DNA of 64,000 nucleotides from an uncultured Monoglobus sp. GTDB taxonomy: Bacteria > Bacillota > Clostridia > Monoglobales > Monoglobaceae. Below the pieces are notes generated by a model. That model worked only from the letters and a program-made list of their open reading frames with translations. It was not told where the DNA came from and searched no databases. Made by a program: the position numbers and the translations under genes. The first letter of the stretch is position 1; every line of letters starts with the position of its first letter. The stretch is taken from assembly GCA_947585115.1 (NCBI GenBank), contig CANPWW010000001.1, positions 18,544 through 82,543 of the forward strand. Direction: 5' to 3'. Shown one piece after another: positions 46,333 to 54,580 of this stretch.

Positions 46333-47322
46333 ATGAGTGAGATATACGCAAAAATCGCCGGGGTCGGCAAGTATCTGCCCGAAAAGGTGCTCGACAACGC
46401 CTATTTTGAGACTATTGTCGACACCAGCGACGAGTGGATAACCAAACGCGTCGGCGTCAAGGAGCGCCGCATGAGCGCGCCCGATGAGTACACGTCGGAT
46501 CTGGGGGCCAAAGCTGCCGAGGCTGCCCTCAAAAACGCGGAAATGAACGCCGAGGATATAGAACTGATCATTCTGGCGTCGGTTTCGCCCGAGATGTACA
46601 CGCCGTCATGCTCCTGCATGGTGCAGGCGAAGATCGGGGCCAAAAACGCGGCGGCTTTTGACATAAACGCGGCGTGCTCCGGATTCATTTTCGCGCTGGC
46701 AACGGCGAGCTTGTACATAAAAAGCGGAGCGTATAAAAACGCGCTGGTCATCGGCGCGGACACGCTGACAAAAATTACCGAATATAGTGACAGGTCCACC
46801 TGTGTGCTGTTCGGCGACGGCGCGGGAGCGGCGGTGCTCACCGCGTCGGACAAAAAAACCGGAGTGCTGGGCACGGTGCTCGGCTCGGACGGAGCGCAGG
46901 GCAATCTGCTCACCTGCTGCGGCCTTAAGGCGAGCGATGAGGATATAGAGCGCAGACCGTTTTCGGACAACAAGCGCACGATTTGGATGGACGGCCAGGC
47001 GGTGTTCAAGTTCGCCGTCAAAACAATGGAGAGCGCCACGATCGAGGTCGCGAAAAAATGCGGCATTGATATATCGGAGCTTGATCTGGTGATACCCCAT
47101 CAGGCCAACAAGCGCATCATCGAGGGCGCCAGAAAGCGGCTCAAGCTGGAGCGTGACAAGGTTTTCTGCAACGTTGAAAAGTACGGCAACATGTCGGCGG
47201 CCTGCGTGCCGATCGCCCTTTGCGAGGCGGTGGAGCAGGGCAGGATAAAGCCCGGCGAAAAGCTGGTGCTGGTGGGCTTCGGCGGCGGCCTCACATGGGG
47301 CAGCGCGCTGATAGAACTGTAA
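46333..47322 (+). CDS. fabH: 3-oxoacyl-ACP synthase III (FabH)
   Basis: Condenses acetyl-CoA (or branched starters) with malonyl-ACP to begin chain synthesis. The active-site triad is visible: Cys115 in NAACSGF, His in VIPHQANKRI and Asn in KYGNMSAA. The C-terminal GFGGGLTWGSALIEL segment is typical. Length 329 is standard. A good ribosome site (AAAGAAAGG) lies upstream of the ATG. Confidence 0.97.
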   Translation: MSEIYAKIAGVGKYLPEKVLDNAYFETIVDTSDEWITKRVGVKERRMSAPDEYTSDLGAKAAEAALKNAEMNAEDIELIILASVSPEMYTPSCSCMVQAKIGAKNAAAFDINAACSGFIFALATASLYIKSGAYKNALVIGADTLTKITEYSDRSTCVLFGDGAGAAVLTASDKKTGVLGTVLGSDGAQGNLLTCCGLKASDEDIERRPFSDNKRTIWMDGQAVFKFAVKTMESATIEVAKKCGIDISELDLVIPHQANKRIIEGARKRLKLERDKVFCNVEKYGNMSAACVPIALCEAVEQGRIKPGEKLVLVGFGGGLTWGSALIEL

Positions 47323-47336
47323 AGGAGGAGTTACAC

Positions 47337-48245
47337 TTGAACAGAATTTGCGAATTGCTCGGCATAGAGTATCCGATAATACAAGGCGGCATGGCGTGGG
47401 TCGCCACCGCTGAGCTGGCGGCGGCCGTGTCAAACGGCGGCGGCTTAGGATTAATCGCTGCCGGCGGGGCTCCCGCCGAGGTAGTGAGAGAGCAGATCAA
47501 AAAGGCTCGGACGCTGACCGACAAGCCGTTCGGCGTCAACGTCATGCTGATGAACCCCAACGCCGACGAGATAATGCAGGTTATAATCGAGGAAAAACCG
47601 ACGGTTGTCGCTACCGGAGCCGGAAATCCCGGAAAATATATCGCCTCTCTCAAAGAGGCGGGGATAAAGATCATGCCGGTCATTGCCAGCGTGGCGATGG
47701 CGAAGCGCATGGAAAAAGCGGGCGCCGACGCGGTGATAGCCGAGGGCACTGAGGCCGGCGGACACATAGGCGAGCTCACCACAATGGTGCTGACGCCTCA
47801 GGTGGTCGACGCGGTCTCGATCCCGGTAGTATCTGCGGGAGGCTACGCTGACAGCAGAGGCACAAGGGCCGCGTTCGCGCTGGGCGCTGACGGAATCCAG
47901 GTGGGCACAAGGTTCATCTGCTCGACCGAATGTCTGGCTCACGAGAACTACAAAAACGCGGTGCTCAAGGCCAAGGACAGAGACGCGGTGGTAACAGGAC
48001 GCTCGACCGGCGCGCCCGTGAGAGCGCTCAAAAACAAGCTCACGCGCGAGTACGACAGACTTGAAAAGGCGGGGGCGTCTTTTGAGGAGATCGAGGCGCT
48101 TGGCGTCGGAGGACTGCGCCGCGCCTTTGAGGAGGGCGACGTGCAGACGGGCTCGCTGATGGCGGGTCAGAGCGCGGCTATGGTCAAAAAAATCGAGCCC
48201 TGCGCGGATATTATAAAAGATTATTTCAAAGGAGTAGAATTTTAA
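47337..48245 (+). CDS. fabK: Enoyl-ACP reductase II, FMN-dependent (FabK)
   Basis: Flavoprotein that carries out the last reduction in each elongation cycle, replacing FabI. It is a TIM barrel of the nitronate monooxygenase-like type: GIEYPIIQGGMAWVATAELA start, EGTEAGGHIGEL near residue 140 and GADGIQVGTRFICSTE near residue 185. The start is TTG at 47337, with AAAGGAGG 8 nt before it; the longer frame from 47220 overlaps fabH. FabK-type enzymes are naturally insensitive to triclosan. Confidence 0.95.
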   Translation: MNRICELLGIEYPIIQGGMAWVATAELAAAVSNGGGLGLIAAGGAPAEVVREQIKKARTLTDKPFGVNVMLMNPNADEIMQVIIEEKPTVVATGAGNPGKYIASLKEAGIKIMPVIASVAMAKRMEKAGADAVIAEGTEAGGHIGELTTMVLTPQVVDAVSIPVVSAGGYADSRGTRAAFALGADGIQVGTRFICSTECLAHENYKNAVLKAKDRDAVVTGRSTGAPVRALKNKLTREYDRLEKAGASFEEIEALGVGGLRRAFEEGDVQTGSLMAGQSAAMVKKIEPCADIIKDYFKGVEF

Positions 48246-48248
48246 GAC

Positions 48249-49184
48249 ATGAAAACGGCATTTTTATTTTCGGGCCAGGGCGCCCAGGCGATCGGCATGG
48301 GCAAAGAGCTGTGCGAGAATTTTCCCGCCGCCGACAAGGTTTTCGACGAGGCGAGCGAGGCTCTGGGCTTTGATATAAAAGACATGATTTGGAACGGCGA
48401 CAGCGACACGCTGATGATAACCGAGAACACTCAGCCGGCGATACTCACGATGTCCGCCGCGGCGCTTAAAGTCGCGGAGGAGATCGGGCTCAAGCCCGAC
48501 GTGGTAGCGGGTCTGAGTCTGGGTGAGTACACCGCCCATGTCTGCTCGGGCAGCATGAAATTTTCCGACGCGGTCCGCTTGGTCAAAAAGCGCGGCAAAT
48601 ATATGCAGGAGGAAGTTCCGCTCGGAGTCGGCGCTATGGCTGTTATTCTGGCGCTCACTCCCGAGGATGTGCGCGAGATCTGTGCCAAAGCCTCCGAGAA
48701 AGGCGTCTGCGAGCCCGCCAACTTCAATTGTCCCGGTCAGATAACCGTTGCGGGCGAAAAAGCGGCTGTTGAGTACGCTTGCGAGCTGGCCAAGGAAAAG
48801 GGCGCAAAGCGCGCCATGCTTATGCCGGTGTCGGCGCCTTTCCACTGCAGTATGCTCAAGGGCGCGGGCGAGAAGCTCAAGGCGGAGCTTGAAAAAGTAG
48901 AGATAGGCGAGATGAAAATTTCGCTGATAACCAACGTGACCGCCGACTACGTCAAGAGCAGCGATGAGATCCGCGATATTCTGGTGCGCCAGGTGTCAAG
49001 CTCGGTGCTGTTTGAGGAAAGCCTCAGGCGCATGATGGCGGACGGCGTGGATACGTTTATCGAGATCGGTCCCGGCAAGGCGCTCAGCGGCTTCGTAAAG
49101 AGGATCGACAAGACAAAGACCATACTCAACATCGAGGACATGGCGTCGCTTAACAAGACAAAGACGGCACTGGGAATCGACTAA
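48249..49184 (+). CDS. fabD: Malonyl CoA-ACP transacylase (FabD)
   Basis: Loads malonyl groups on acyl carrier protein. N-terminal FLFSGQGAQ, nucleophile Ser90 in GLSLGEY, Arg in the following helix and the catalytic His in PVSAPFHCSM are present. The usual GHSLGE is GLSLGE here, a variant common among Clostridia. It begins 3 bp after fabK, so translation is probably coupled. Confidence 0.96.
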   Translation: MKTAFLFSGQGAQAIGMGKELCENFPAADKVFDEASEALGFDIKDMIWNGDSDTLMITENTQPAILTMSAAALKVAEEIGLKPDVVAGLSLGEYTAHVCSGSMKFSDAVRLVKKRGKYMQEEVPLGVGAMAVILALTPEDVREICAKASEKGVCEPANFNCPGQITVAGEKAAVEYACELAKEKGAKRAMLMPVSAPFHCSMLKGAGEKLKAELEKVEIGEMKISLITNVTADYVKSSDEIRDILVRQVSSSVLFEESLRRMMADGVDTFIEIGPGKALSGFVKRIDKTKTILNIEDMASLNKTKTALGID

Positions 49185-49198
49185 GGGAGGTAATAATA

Positions 49199-49951
49199 AT
49201 GGAATACGAGAATAAAACTGTAATAGTGACGGGCTCGGCCCGCGGAATCGGCAGAGAGATCGCGATAAAATTCGGCGGTTTGGGCGCGAACGTTGTGGTT
49301 TTTGATATTGATATCGAGGGTCAGGCGGATGCGGCGCAGGCCGTGTGCGACGAGATCAGGGCCGCGGGCGGCGGCGCGAAATATTATCTCGGCGACGTGT
49401 CAAAGCCGGGTGACACCGACGGGCTGATAAAGTTCGCCAAGGACGAGTTCGGCAGCGTTGACGTTATAGTGAACAACGCGGGCATCACGCGCGACAATCT
49501 TATCATGCGCATGAGCGAGGCGGATTGGGACGCGGTGCTGACCGTTAACCTAAAGGGCGCGTTCAATGTGATAAAGTCAGCTGCGCGCACGCTGATGAAG
49601 CAGCGCGCGGGCGTGATAATCAATATGGCGTCGGTATCGGGCGTCATGGGCAACGCGGGTCAGGCGAATTATGCCGCGTCAAAGGCGGGTCTTATTGGCC
49701 TCACAAAATCGGTGGCGAAGGAACTGGCGTCGCGCAACATCCGCTGCAACGCCATTGCTCCCGGATTTATTCAAACGCCGATGACCGACAAGCTGCCCGA
49801 GAACATACAGCAGTCGTATAAGGACGCTATCCCGCTCAAGCGGTTCGGTCAAGTCGAGGATATCGCCAACTTGGCGGTGTTCCTGGCCGGCGATAGCGCG
49901 AAATATATAACGGGTCAGGTAATAAATGTTGACGGCGGCCTTGTTATGTGA
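49199..49951 (+). CDS. fabG: 3-oxoacyl-ACP reductase (FabG)
   Basis: NADPH-dependent short-chain dehydrogenase, 250 residues. The cofactor motif is TGSARGIG (11-18), NNAG follows at 92-95, and the catalytic residues are Ser145, Tyr158 and Lys162 (NYAASK). The C-terminal ITGQVINVDGGLVM is typical of FabG. GGGAGGT precedes the ATG. Confidence 0.97.
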   Translation: MEYENKTVIVTGSARGIGREIAIKFGGLGANVVVFDIDIEGQADAAQAVCDEIRAAGGGAKYYLGDVSKPGDTDGLIKFAKDEFGSVDVIVNNAGITRDNLIMRMSEADWDAVLTVNLKGAFNVIKSAARTLMKQRAGVIINMASVSGVMGNAGQANYAASKAGLIGLTKSVAKELASRNIRCNAIAPGFIQTPMTDKLPENIQQSYKDAIPLKRFGQVEDIANLAVFLAGDSAKYITGQVINVDGGLVM

Positions 49952-50021
49952 TATAGTATTGAAAAATAAATTAAAAAAAGCAAATAAAGCAAAATAAAAC
50001 AATGTAAATGGAGGAAACAAA

Positions 50022-50255
50022 ATGGATATTTTTGAAAAAGTTAAGGAAATCACGGTCGACCAGCTGGGCGCCGACGAGGATGCGGTAACAATGGACGCTT
50101 CGTTCATTGACGACCTCGAGGCTGATTCACTGGATATCGTTGAGCTTATGATGGCCCTTGAGGAAGAGTTCGACATCGAGATCCCCGATGAGGACGCCGA
50201 GAAGATCTCAACAGTCAGCGACGCCGTTGACTATATCAAGGAGCATCAGGACTAA
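50022..50255 (+). CDS. acpP: Acyl carrier protein
   Basis: Small acidic four-helix carrier, 77 residues. Ser36 in ADSLDIVE receives the 4'-phosphopantetheine arm. A strong GGAGG lies before the ATG. It stands 70 bp after fabG and 212 bp before fabF; the latter gap holds three hairpins that may adjust expression of acpP relative to fabF. Confidence 0.98.
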   Translation: MDIFEKVKEITVDQLGADEDAVTMDASFIDDLEADSLDIVELMMALEEEFDIEIPDEDAEKISTVSDAVDYIKEHQD

Positions 50256-50278
50256 TTTGATTATTTTACGGGCACGGC

Positions 50279-50422
50279 GCGAAAGTTTTCGGATTTTGAA
50301 AATTTAGGAGAACTTTCGCTACCCAAAGGCGGCATGTCCGCATGCCGCCTTGTGTGTCTGTGTGCCCAAGGCGGCAGATTATACAGAAGCTTGTTTTTTG
50401 TTAAAGCAAGCCTCTGTATAAT
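50279..50422 (+). other. Three successive hairpins between acpP and fabF
   Basis: GCGAAAGTT/AACTTTCGC (50279-50319); AAGGCGGCATG/CATGCCGCCTT with loop TCCG (50326-50351), a perfect 11-bp stem; and ATTATACAGAAGCTTG with CAAGCCTCTGTATAAT (50378-50422), 15 of 16 paired. None has a clear T run, so they look like RNA stability or processing elements. A TATAAT at 50417 within the third arm could also act as a -10. Confidence 0.55.
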
Positions 50423-50467
50423 TTATCGAAATCTACAAAAGCGAATGGCTTAGGAGGAAACAGCAAA

Positions 50468-51709
50468 ATGAACAGAGTAGTTATAACGGGCGTCGGAGCG
50501 GTCACGCCGGTCGGCATAGGAACCGACAATGTTTGGGAGAACATAAAAAACGGCGTTTCGGGAATCGGCAGGATAACAAAGTTCGACCCGACCGACTTCG
50601 CGTGCCAGGTGGGCGCCGAGGTCAAGGACTTCGACGCGTCCGATTATATAGACAAGAGAGAGGCAAAGCGCATGGACCTTTTCGTGCAGTACGCGGTCAC
50701 GGCGGCGAAGATAGCCGCAGACGACGCGAAGCTTGACATGAAACAGGAGGACCCGAACCGCGTTGGCGTTATGGTCGGCTCGGGAATCGGCGGCATCAAC
50801 ACGCTGTGCGAGCAGCACAAAAGGCTGCTCGACAAGGGCCCGGGCAGAGTCTCGCCTTTTATGATACCGATGATGATATCAAATATGGCCGTGGGCCAGA
50901 TAGGAATAGCCTTCGGCTGCAAGGGCGTTAATCTTACGACGGTTTCGGCCTGCGCTTCGGGCACCGACGCCATAGGCCAGGCGATGCTGGCGATTCGCAG
51001 AGGCGTCGCTGACGTTATGCTGACAGGCGGAGCCGAGGCGACTATCAATCAGCTGGCTCTGGCGGGATTCTCGTCCATGAAGGCGCTGACAACCAGAAAC
51101 GACGAGCCCGAAAAGGCGTGCTCGCCCTTTGACAAAAAGCGCGACGGCTTTATCATGGGCGAGGGCAGCGGCATTATGGTTATCGAGTCGCTGGAGCACG
51201 CCAAGGCGCGCGGCGCGAATATAATCGCCGAGCTTGTGGGCTACGGCTCGACCAACGACGCTTACCATATCACGGCTCCGGCTCCCGACGGAGAGGGCGG
51301 CGCCAGATGTATGGCGGCGGCCGTTAAGGACGCGGGCATCAGCCCCGACCAAGTCGATTACATAAACGCCCACGGCACATCCACGCCCTATAACGACAAG
51401 TTCGAGACCGCGGCCATCAAGACGGTGTTCGGCGATCACGCGTACAAGCTGGCGGTAAGCTCCACCAAGTCGATGACGGGCCACATGCTGGGCGCCGCAG
51501 GAGGAATTGAGGGCATTATATCCGCGTGGGCTGTCCGCGACGGGTTCCTGCCTCCCACGATCAATCTTGACGACCCGGACCCCGAGTGCGACCTTGATTA
51601 TGTGGCAAACAAGGGCAGAGCGGCGGATATCGAATACGCCGTTTCAAACTCGCTCGGATTCGGCGGCCACAACGCCTCGATCGTGATCAAAAAATACACC
51701 GAGCGGTAA
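50468..51709 (+). CDS. fabF: 3-oxoacyl-ACP synthase II (FabF)
   Basis: Elongating condensing enzyme. The Cys-His-His triad: Cys162 in [12 protein letters not shown], His in [11 protein letters not shown] and His in [15 protein letters not shown]. Length 413 is standard for FabF. AGGAGG precedes the ATG. It closes the fatty-acid set and is followed by a strong terminator. Confidence 0.98.
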   Translation: MNRVVITGVGAVTPVGIGTDNVWENIKNGVSGIGRITKFDPTDFACQVGAEVKDFDASDYIDKREAKRMDLFVQYAVTAAKIAADDAKLDMKQEDPNRVGVMVGSGIGGINTLCEQHKRLLDKGPGRVSPFMIPMMISNMAVGQIGIAFGCKGVNLTTVSACASGTDAIGQAMLAIRRGVADVMLTGGAEATINQLALAGFSSMKALTTRNDEPEKACSPFDKKRDGFIMGEGSGIMVIESLEHAKARGANIIAELVGYGSTNDAYHITAPAPDGEGGARCMAAAVKDAGISPDQVDYINAHGTSTPYNDKFETAAIKTVFGDHAYKLAVSSTKSMTGHMLGAAGGIEGIISAWAVRDGFLPPTINLDDPDPECDLDYVANKGRAADIEYAVSNSLGFGGHNASIVIKKYTER

Positions 51710-51721
51710 AAAAGACCACAC

Positions 51722-51751
51722 AGGCTTCCCCGGCGGGGGAGCCTTTATTTT
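51722..51751 (+). terminator. Intrinsic terminator of the fab operon
   Basis: AGGCTTCCCC pairs with GGGGGAGCCT (one G-U) around GGC, followed by TTATTTT. Confidence 0.88.
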
Positions 51752-51764
51752 CAAAGGAGCTATT

Positions 51765-52433
51765 ATGAAGTATAACTATAAATTCAACAACAGAGATCTG
51801 TACCGTCTGGCGACCACGCATATTTCATTCGCCAACGACAAGCACATCGAGAGCAATCAGAGGCTGGAGTTTTTGGGCGACAGCGTGCTGTCGTTTGTGG
51901 TCGCCGATTATATCTACAAAAAATACCGCGGCGTCGCGGAGGGTGAGCTGACCGAGATCAGAGCCAACGCTGTATGCGAGAAAACGCTGGCGATCGCGGC
52001 GGGTAAACTTGAGCTTGGCGAGGACCTTCGGTTCGGACGCTCTGAGCAGATGTCGGGCGGCAAGCGCAAGGACTCGGTGCTTGCCGATACATACGAGGCT
52101 GTGCTTGCGGCGATATACTTAGACGGCGGCATAGAGCCCGCCCGCGAATTTGTTATGAGCACGATCGGCGATATGATAGGCGACACCTCGTATGTGGAGC
52201 TTGAGAACTACAAGTCCGAGATACAGAGCTACTACCAGAAGCGCGACAGGAACCGCGAGGTGGTGACGTATCGCCTGATCAGCAAGTCGGGCCCCGACCA
52301 CAACCCGTATTTCGAGGTCGAGGCGGTGTACCGCGGAAAGGTCATCGGCAAGGGTGGCGGCAAGACACGCAAGAGCGCGGAACAGGAGGCGGCGAAATAT
52401 GCCCTCGAGCAGACCCGTGAGAAAAAAGTATAA
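51765..52433 (+). CDS. rnc: Ribonuclease III
   Basis: Double-stranded RNA endonuclease. The RNase III signature is RLEFLGDSVLSFV (about residues 33-45), a second metal site is in DTYEAVLAAIYLDGG, and a dsRNA-binding domain lies at about 145-218, ending GGGKTRKSAEQEAAKYAL. Length 222 is normal. AAAGGAG precedes the ATG, 13 bp after the fab terminator. In many Bacillota smc follows; here a radical SAM gene overlaps its end instead. Confidence 0.97.
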   Translation: MKYNYKFNNRDLYRLATTHISFANDKHIESNQRLEFLGDSVLSFVVADYIYKKYRGVAEGELTEIRANAVCEKTLAIAAGKLELGEDLRFGRSEQMSGGKRKDSVLADTYEAVLAAIYLDGGIEPAREFVMSTIGDMIGDTSYVELENYKSEIQSYYQKRDRNREVVTYRLISKSGPDHNPYFEVEAVYRGKVIGKGGGKTRKSAEQEAAKYALEQTREKKV

Positions 52434-53391
52434 TATTCCGCTGTTTATTCCCCATGAAGGCTGCGGCCACGATTGCGTGTTCTGCAATCAGCGCAAAATA
52501 ACGGGCTTTCAGACCTCGGTGACGCCCGAGCGGGCGCGTGAGGAGATATCAAAGATACTCGCGACTATCAAAAATCCCGATTGCGATATTGAGATTGCGT
52601 TTTTCGGCGGCAGCTTCACGGGGCTCGATCTTGGGCTCCAGCGCCGCTTTTTCGAGACCGCTGCATCGTTTCGCGACGAGAGGATACGCGGGATAAGACT
52701 GTCCACCAGGCCCGACTATATAAACAAAAAAGTGCTCGATCAATGCGAGGAGTTCGGAGTCAGGACAATAGAGCTGGGCGTGCAGTCGGCGAGCGACCGG
52801 GTGCTTGAGCTCAACCGCCGCGGCCACACCTTTGAGCGGGTGAAAGAGGCGTCCGCGATGATAAAGGAGCGCGGCATTGATCTGGGGCTCCAGATGATGG
52901 TAGGAATGTACGGTTCGGACAGAGAGACCGATATCTATTCCTGCGAAAAAATAATCGAGCAAAAGCCCTCATGCGCGAGGATATATCCCACGCTGGTGCT
53001 GAGCGGAACGCAGCTTGAAAGTCTTTGCAAAAATGGCGAATACGCGCCGCTCACTCTTGAGGAGGCGATCGAGACCTCGGCGGAAATTCTGAGCCGTTTC
53101 AGAGAAAACGGCATAAGCGTTATCCGCGTGGGACTGTACCCCGGCGAGGACCTGCGCTCGGAGGGAAATATAGTCGCCGGGCCGTTTCACTCGGCTTTCG
53201 GCGAGCTTGTCGAAAACAGGATATACAGAAACAAAATCGAAGCGGAGATAATAAAAAACGGGATAAGAGATCAAGAATATGAGATTTGCGCGCCGCCCTC
53301 CGAGACCTCAAAGATCATAGGCCAAAGAGGCTGCAACCGTGAGTATTTCAAAGAAAAATACGGAGTGAGATTATGCTTGAAACCGATATGA
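52399..53391 (+). CDS. Radical SAM protein, Elp3/NifB-type fold
   Basis: Radical SAM enzyme of 330 residues. The 4Fe-4S motif CX3CX2C is Cys22, Cys26 and Cys29 in GCGHDCVFCNQR. FFGGSFTGL and GVQSASDRVLELNRRGH match the Elp3-type SAM domain, but there is no acetyltransferase domain. The substrate is unknown; Elp3 relatives modify tRNA, but this short form is not proved to. The ATG at 52399 has GGAGG 9 nt upstream and overlaps rnc by 35 bp, so it is read with rnc. The frame could start at 52354 but without a site. Confidence 0.88.
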   Translation: MPSSRPVRKKYNIPLFIPHEGCGHDCVFCNQRKITGFQTSVTPERAREEISKILATIKNPDCDIEIAFFGGSFTGLDLGLQRRFFETAASFRDERIRGIRLSTRPDYINKKVLDQCEEFGVRTIELGVQSASDRVLELNRRGHTFERVKEASAMIKERGIDLGLQMMVGMYGSDRETDIYSCEKIIEQKPSCARIYPTLVLSGTQLESLCKNGEYAPLTLEEAIETSAEILSRFRENGISVIRVGLYPGEDLRSEGNIVAGPFHSAFGELVENRIYRNKIEAEIIKNGIRDQEYEICAPPSETSKIIGQRGCNREYFKEKYGVRLCLKPI

Positions 53392-53924
53392 AAGAGGATT
53401 TTTTCTGGTACCTCGACTCAAAATTTGAGAAGATCCGAGTGATGGAAGAGGTGGTTATCGGCAAATCCCGCGCCGATGTTATGGCGGTGCTGCCCGACGA
53501 GCTGCTGGGTTTCGAGCTCAAAAGCAACGGCGACACATACGCGCGCCTTCCGTCTCAGACCAAGTATTACGACAAATACTTTGACAAAAACTACCTCGTT
53601 GTGGGCGAGACCCACAGAAAAAACGCCCACAAGCATGTGCCGCCCCATTGGGGGATAATCATGATCCCCGATGTGGGAAACGACATCCGCGTGCTGCGCG
53701 AGGCCGAAAAAAATCCGAAAGCCAAAATGCGGTGGCAGCTGTCGCTGCTCTGGCGCAGCGAGCTTATGAACATAAGGCTCGAAAACGGGCTTTACAAATA
53801 CGCCGACAAAAGCAAGCTGTTTGTGATAAAATACATGATCGAAAAGCTCGACGAGCAAACCCTGAAGCGCGCCATGTGCCAAGAACTGTTCGAGCGTGAA
53901 TATAACGTAGAGACTAGGAAATAG
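53373..53924 (+). CDS. sce7726-like PD-(D/E)XK nuclease-fold protein
   Basis: A 183-residue protein whose core, SRADVMAVLPDELLGFELKS, followed by DTYARLPSQTKYYDKYFD and NYLVVGE, fits the sce7726 family as I recall it. The Asp in RADV and the Glu-x-Lys in FELK would be the nuclease-type D-ExK residues. The family's function is not established. It overlaps the radical SAM gene by 19 bp, with GGAG 7-8 nt before the ATG. The last codons (NVETRK, stop) come from sequence resembling the edge of the local repeat element, so the original C-terminus may be altered. Confidence 0.7.
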   Translation: MLETDMKEDFFWYLDSKFEKIRVMEEVVIGKSRADVMAVLPDELLGFELKSNGDTYARLPSQTKYYDKYFDKNYLVVGETHRKNAHKHVPPHWGIIMIPDVGNDIRVLREAEKNPKAKMRWQLSLLWRSELMNIRLENGLYKYADKSKLFVIKYMIEKLDEQTLKRAMCQELFEREYNVETRK

Positions 53925-53966
53925 GACCTAGAGACTAGGCCGGGCGGATGATATCCGCCCCTACGG
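53906..53966. repeat. Repeat edge plus palindromic core at the end of the nuclease-like gene
   Basis: AACGTAGAGACTAGGAAATA and a second TAGAGACTAGG resemble the AACGTAGTGATTAG edge seen at 9790 and 63888. The core GGGCGGATGATATCCGCC with CCTACGG follows at 53942. Confidence 0.75.
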
Positions 53967-54013
53967 TTGGCGAGGATATATCGTATCGCCGCAAATGCGT
54001 GAATTTCGCCAAA

Positions 54014-54046
54014 CCTCGTAGGGGACGGCGCCCTCGACGTCCCGGC
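54014..54046 (-). repeat. Left copy of a 29-bp inverted repeat pair
   Basis: CGTAGGGGACGGCGCCCTCG then ACGTCCCGG. The reverse complement occurs at 56257-56285, on the far side of the BspA-like gene. Confidence 0.85.
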
Positions 54047-54049
54047 TTC

Positions 54050-54165
54050 CCCTTGAGGATAATCAGCAAGCTTGCTTGCGGGTTCAAAGCTATCTTTCAA
54101 AATTGCTTGCAATTTTGACCAAGAGCTTCCTTAATGCTGTCACCGAAGGTGACGGATGAGGTGTT
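54050..54165. repeat. Second hairpin repeat type
   Basis: CCCCTTGAGGATAATCAGC, hairpin CAAAATTGC-TT-GCAATTTTG (54098-54117) and GTCACC-GAA-GGTGAC (54139-54153) followed by GGATGAGGTGTT. I recognise the CACCGAAGGTGACGGATGAG plan as a widespread non-coding repeat of Clostridia. Only one copy is in the window. From 54166 to 54356 I see nothing else apart from AT-rich sequence. Confidence 0.55.
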
Positions 54166-54356
54166 AACGCAGCAAATAACAAATACGCGGAAATTTAACG
54201 TGTTCCATAAAAAAATAAAGTTTTAATTTTGGCGGCGGCATGGTTTCGGCTGTGCTGTTGTTTATTTTTTTGAATAATTACGGCGGTTAAGCCGTGAAAC
54301 GGACAAAATATTTGCCAACAAGCATAGACATGCTTACGAATTTTTATGTTTTTTAA

Positions 54357-54385
54357 TTGACCTTTTGGAAATAATATGATAGAAT
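54357..54385 (+). promoter_or_regulatory. Promoter of the structured leader and BspA-like gene
   Basis: TTGACC (54357-54362), 17 bp, TAGAAT (54380-54385). Predicted start is near 54391, exactly where the long hairpin begins. Confidence 0.75.
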
Positions 54386-54390
54386 AAATT

Positions 54391-54503
54391 TGCCACGTAA
54401 ATTTAATATTTTACTCTTTATATTAAGGGTGCATTTTTCATTGTGTAAAAATGTACGCTCTATTTTCGCATCCTTGTTAAAGAGTGAAATAATTTGCGTG
54501 GCA
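54391..54503 (+). ncRNA. Highly structured leader RNA or small RNA (long hairpin)
   Basis: The 5' arm 54391-54420 pairs with 54478-54503: 24 Watson-Crick pairs and two G-U pairs, with one 4-nt bulge (54404-54407). An inner stem AAGGGTGC (54425-54432) with GCATCCTT (54468-54475) and a small CATTTTT/AAAAATG hairpin continue the structure. All three non-Watson-Crick pairs are G-U on the plus strand, which fits selection on this RNA strand. No reading frame of note lies inside. An intrinsic terminator follows at 54527. It may be a riboswitch-like leader or an independent small RNA; a decayed miniature transposon with long inverted ends is the alternative. Confidence 0.6.
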
Positions 54504-54526
54504 GCAATCGGAGCTAAACATTTTTC

Positions 54527-54564
54527 GTGTGTGGTTCCGTTTGTGACCACACACTTTTTATTTT
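54527..54564 (+). terminator. Terminator directly upstream of the BspA-like ribosome site
   Basis: GTGTGTGGT and ACCACACAC form a perfect 9-bp stem with a 10-nt loop, followed by TTTTTATTTT. AGGAGG (54566-54571) comes 2 nt later. This is the layout of a transcription-attenuation platform. Confidence 0.8.
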
Positions 54565-54580
54565 CAGGAGGTACATTTTT

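Noticed and set aside
47220..47336. Longer N-terminus for FabK from the start at 47220
   Set aside because: It overlaps fabH and gives a Gly/Arg-rich extension; the TTG at 47337 has a strong ribosome site and the expected protein start.
54391..54503. 6S RNA
   Set aside because: The long hairpin plan is similar, but I see no typical open central bubble or conserved flanking bases, and a terminator plus ribosome site follow directly.
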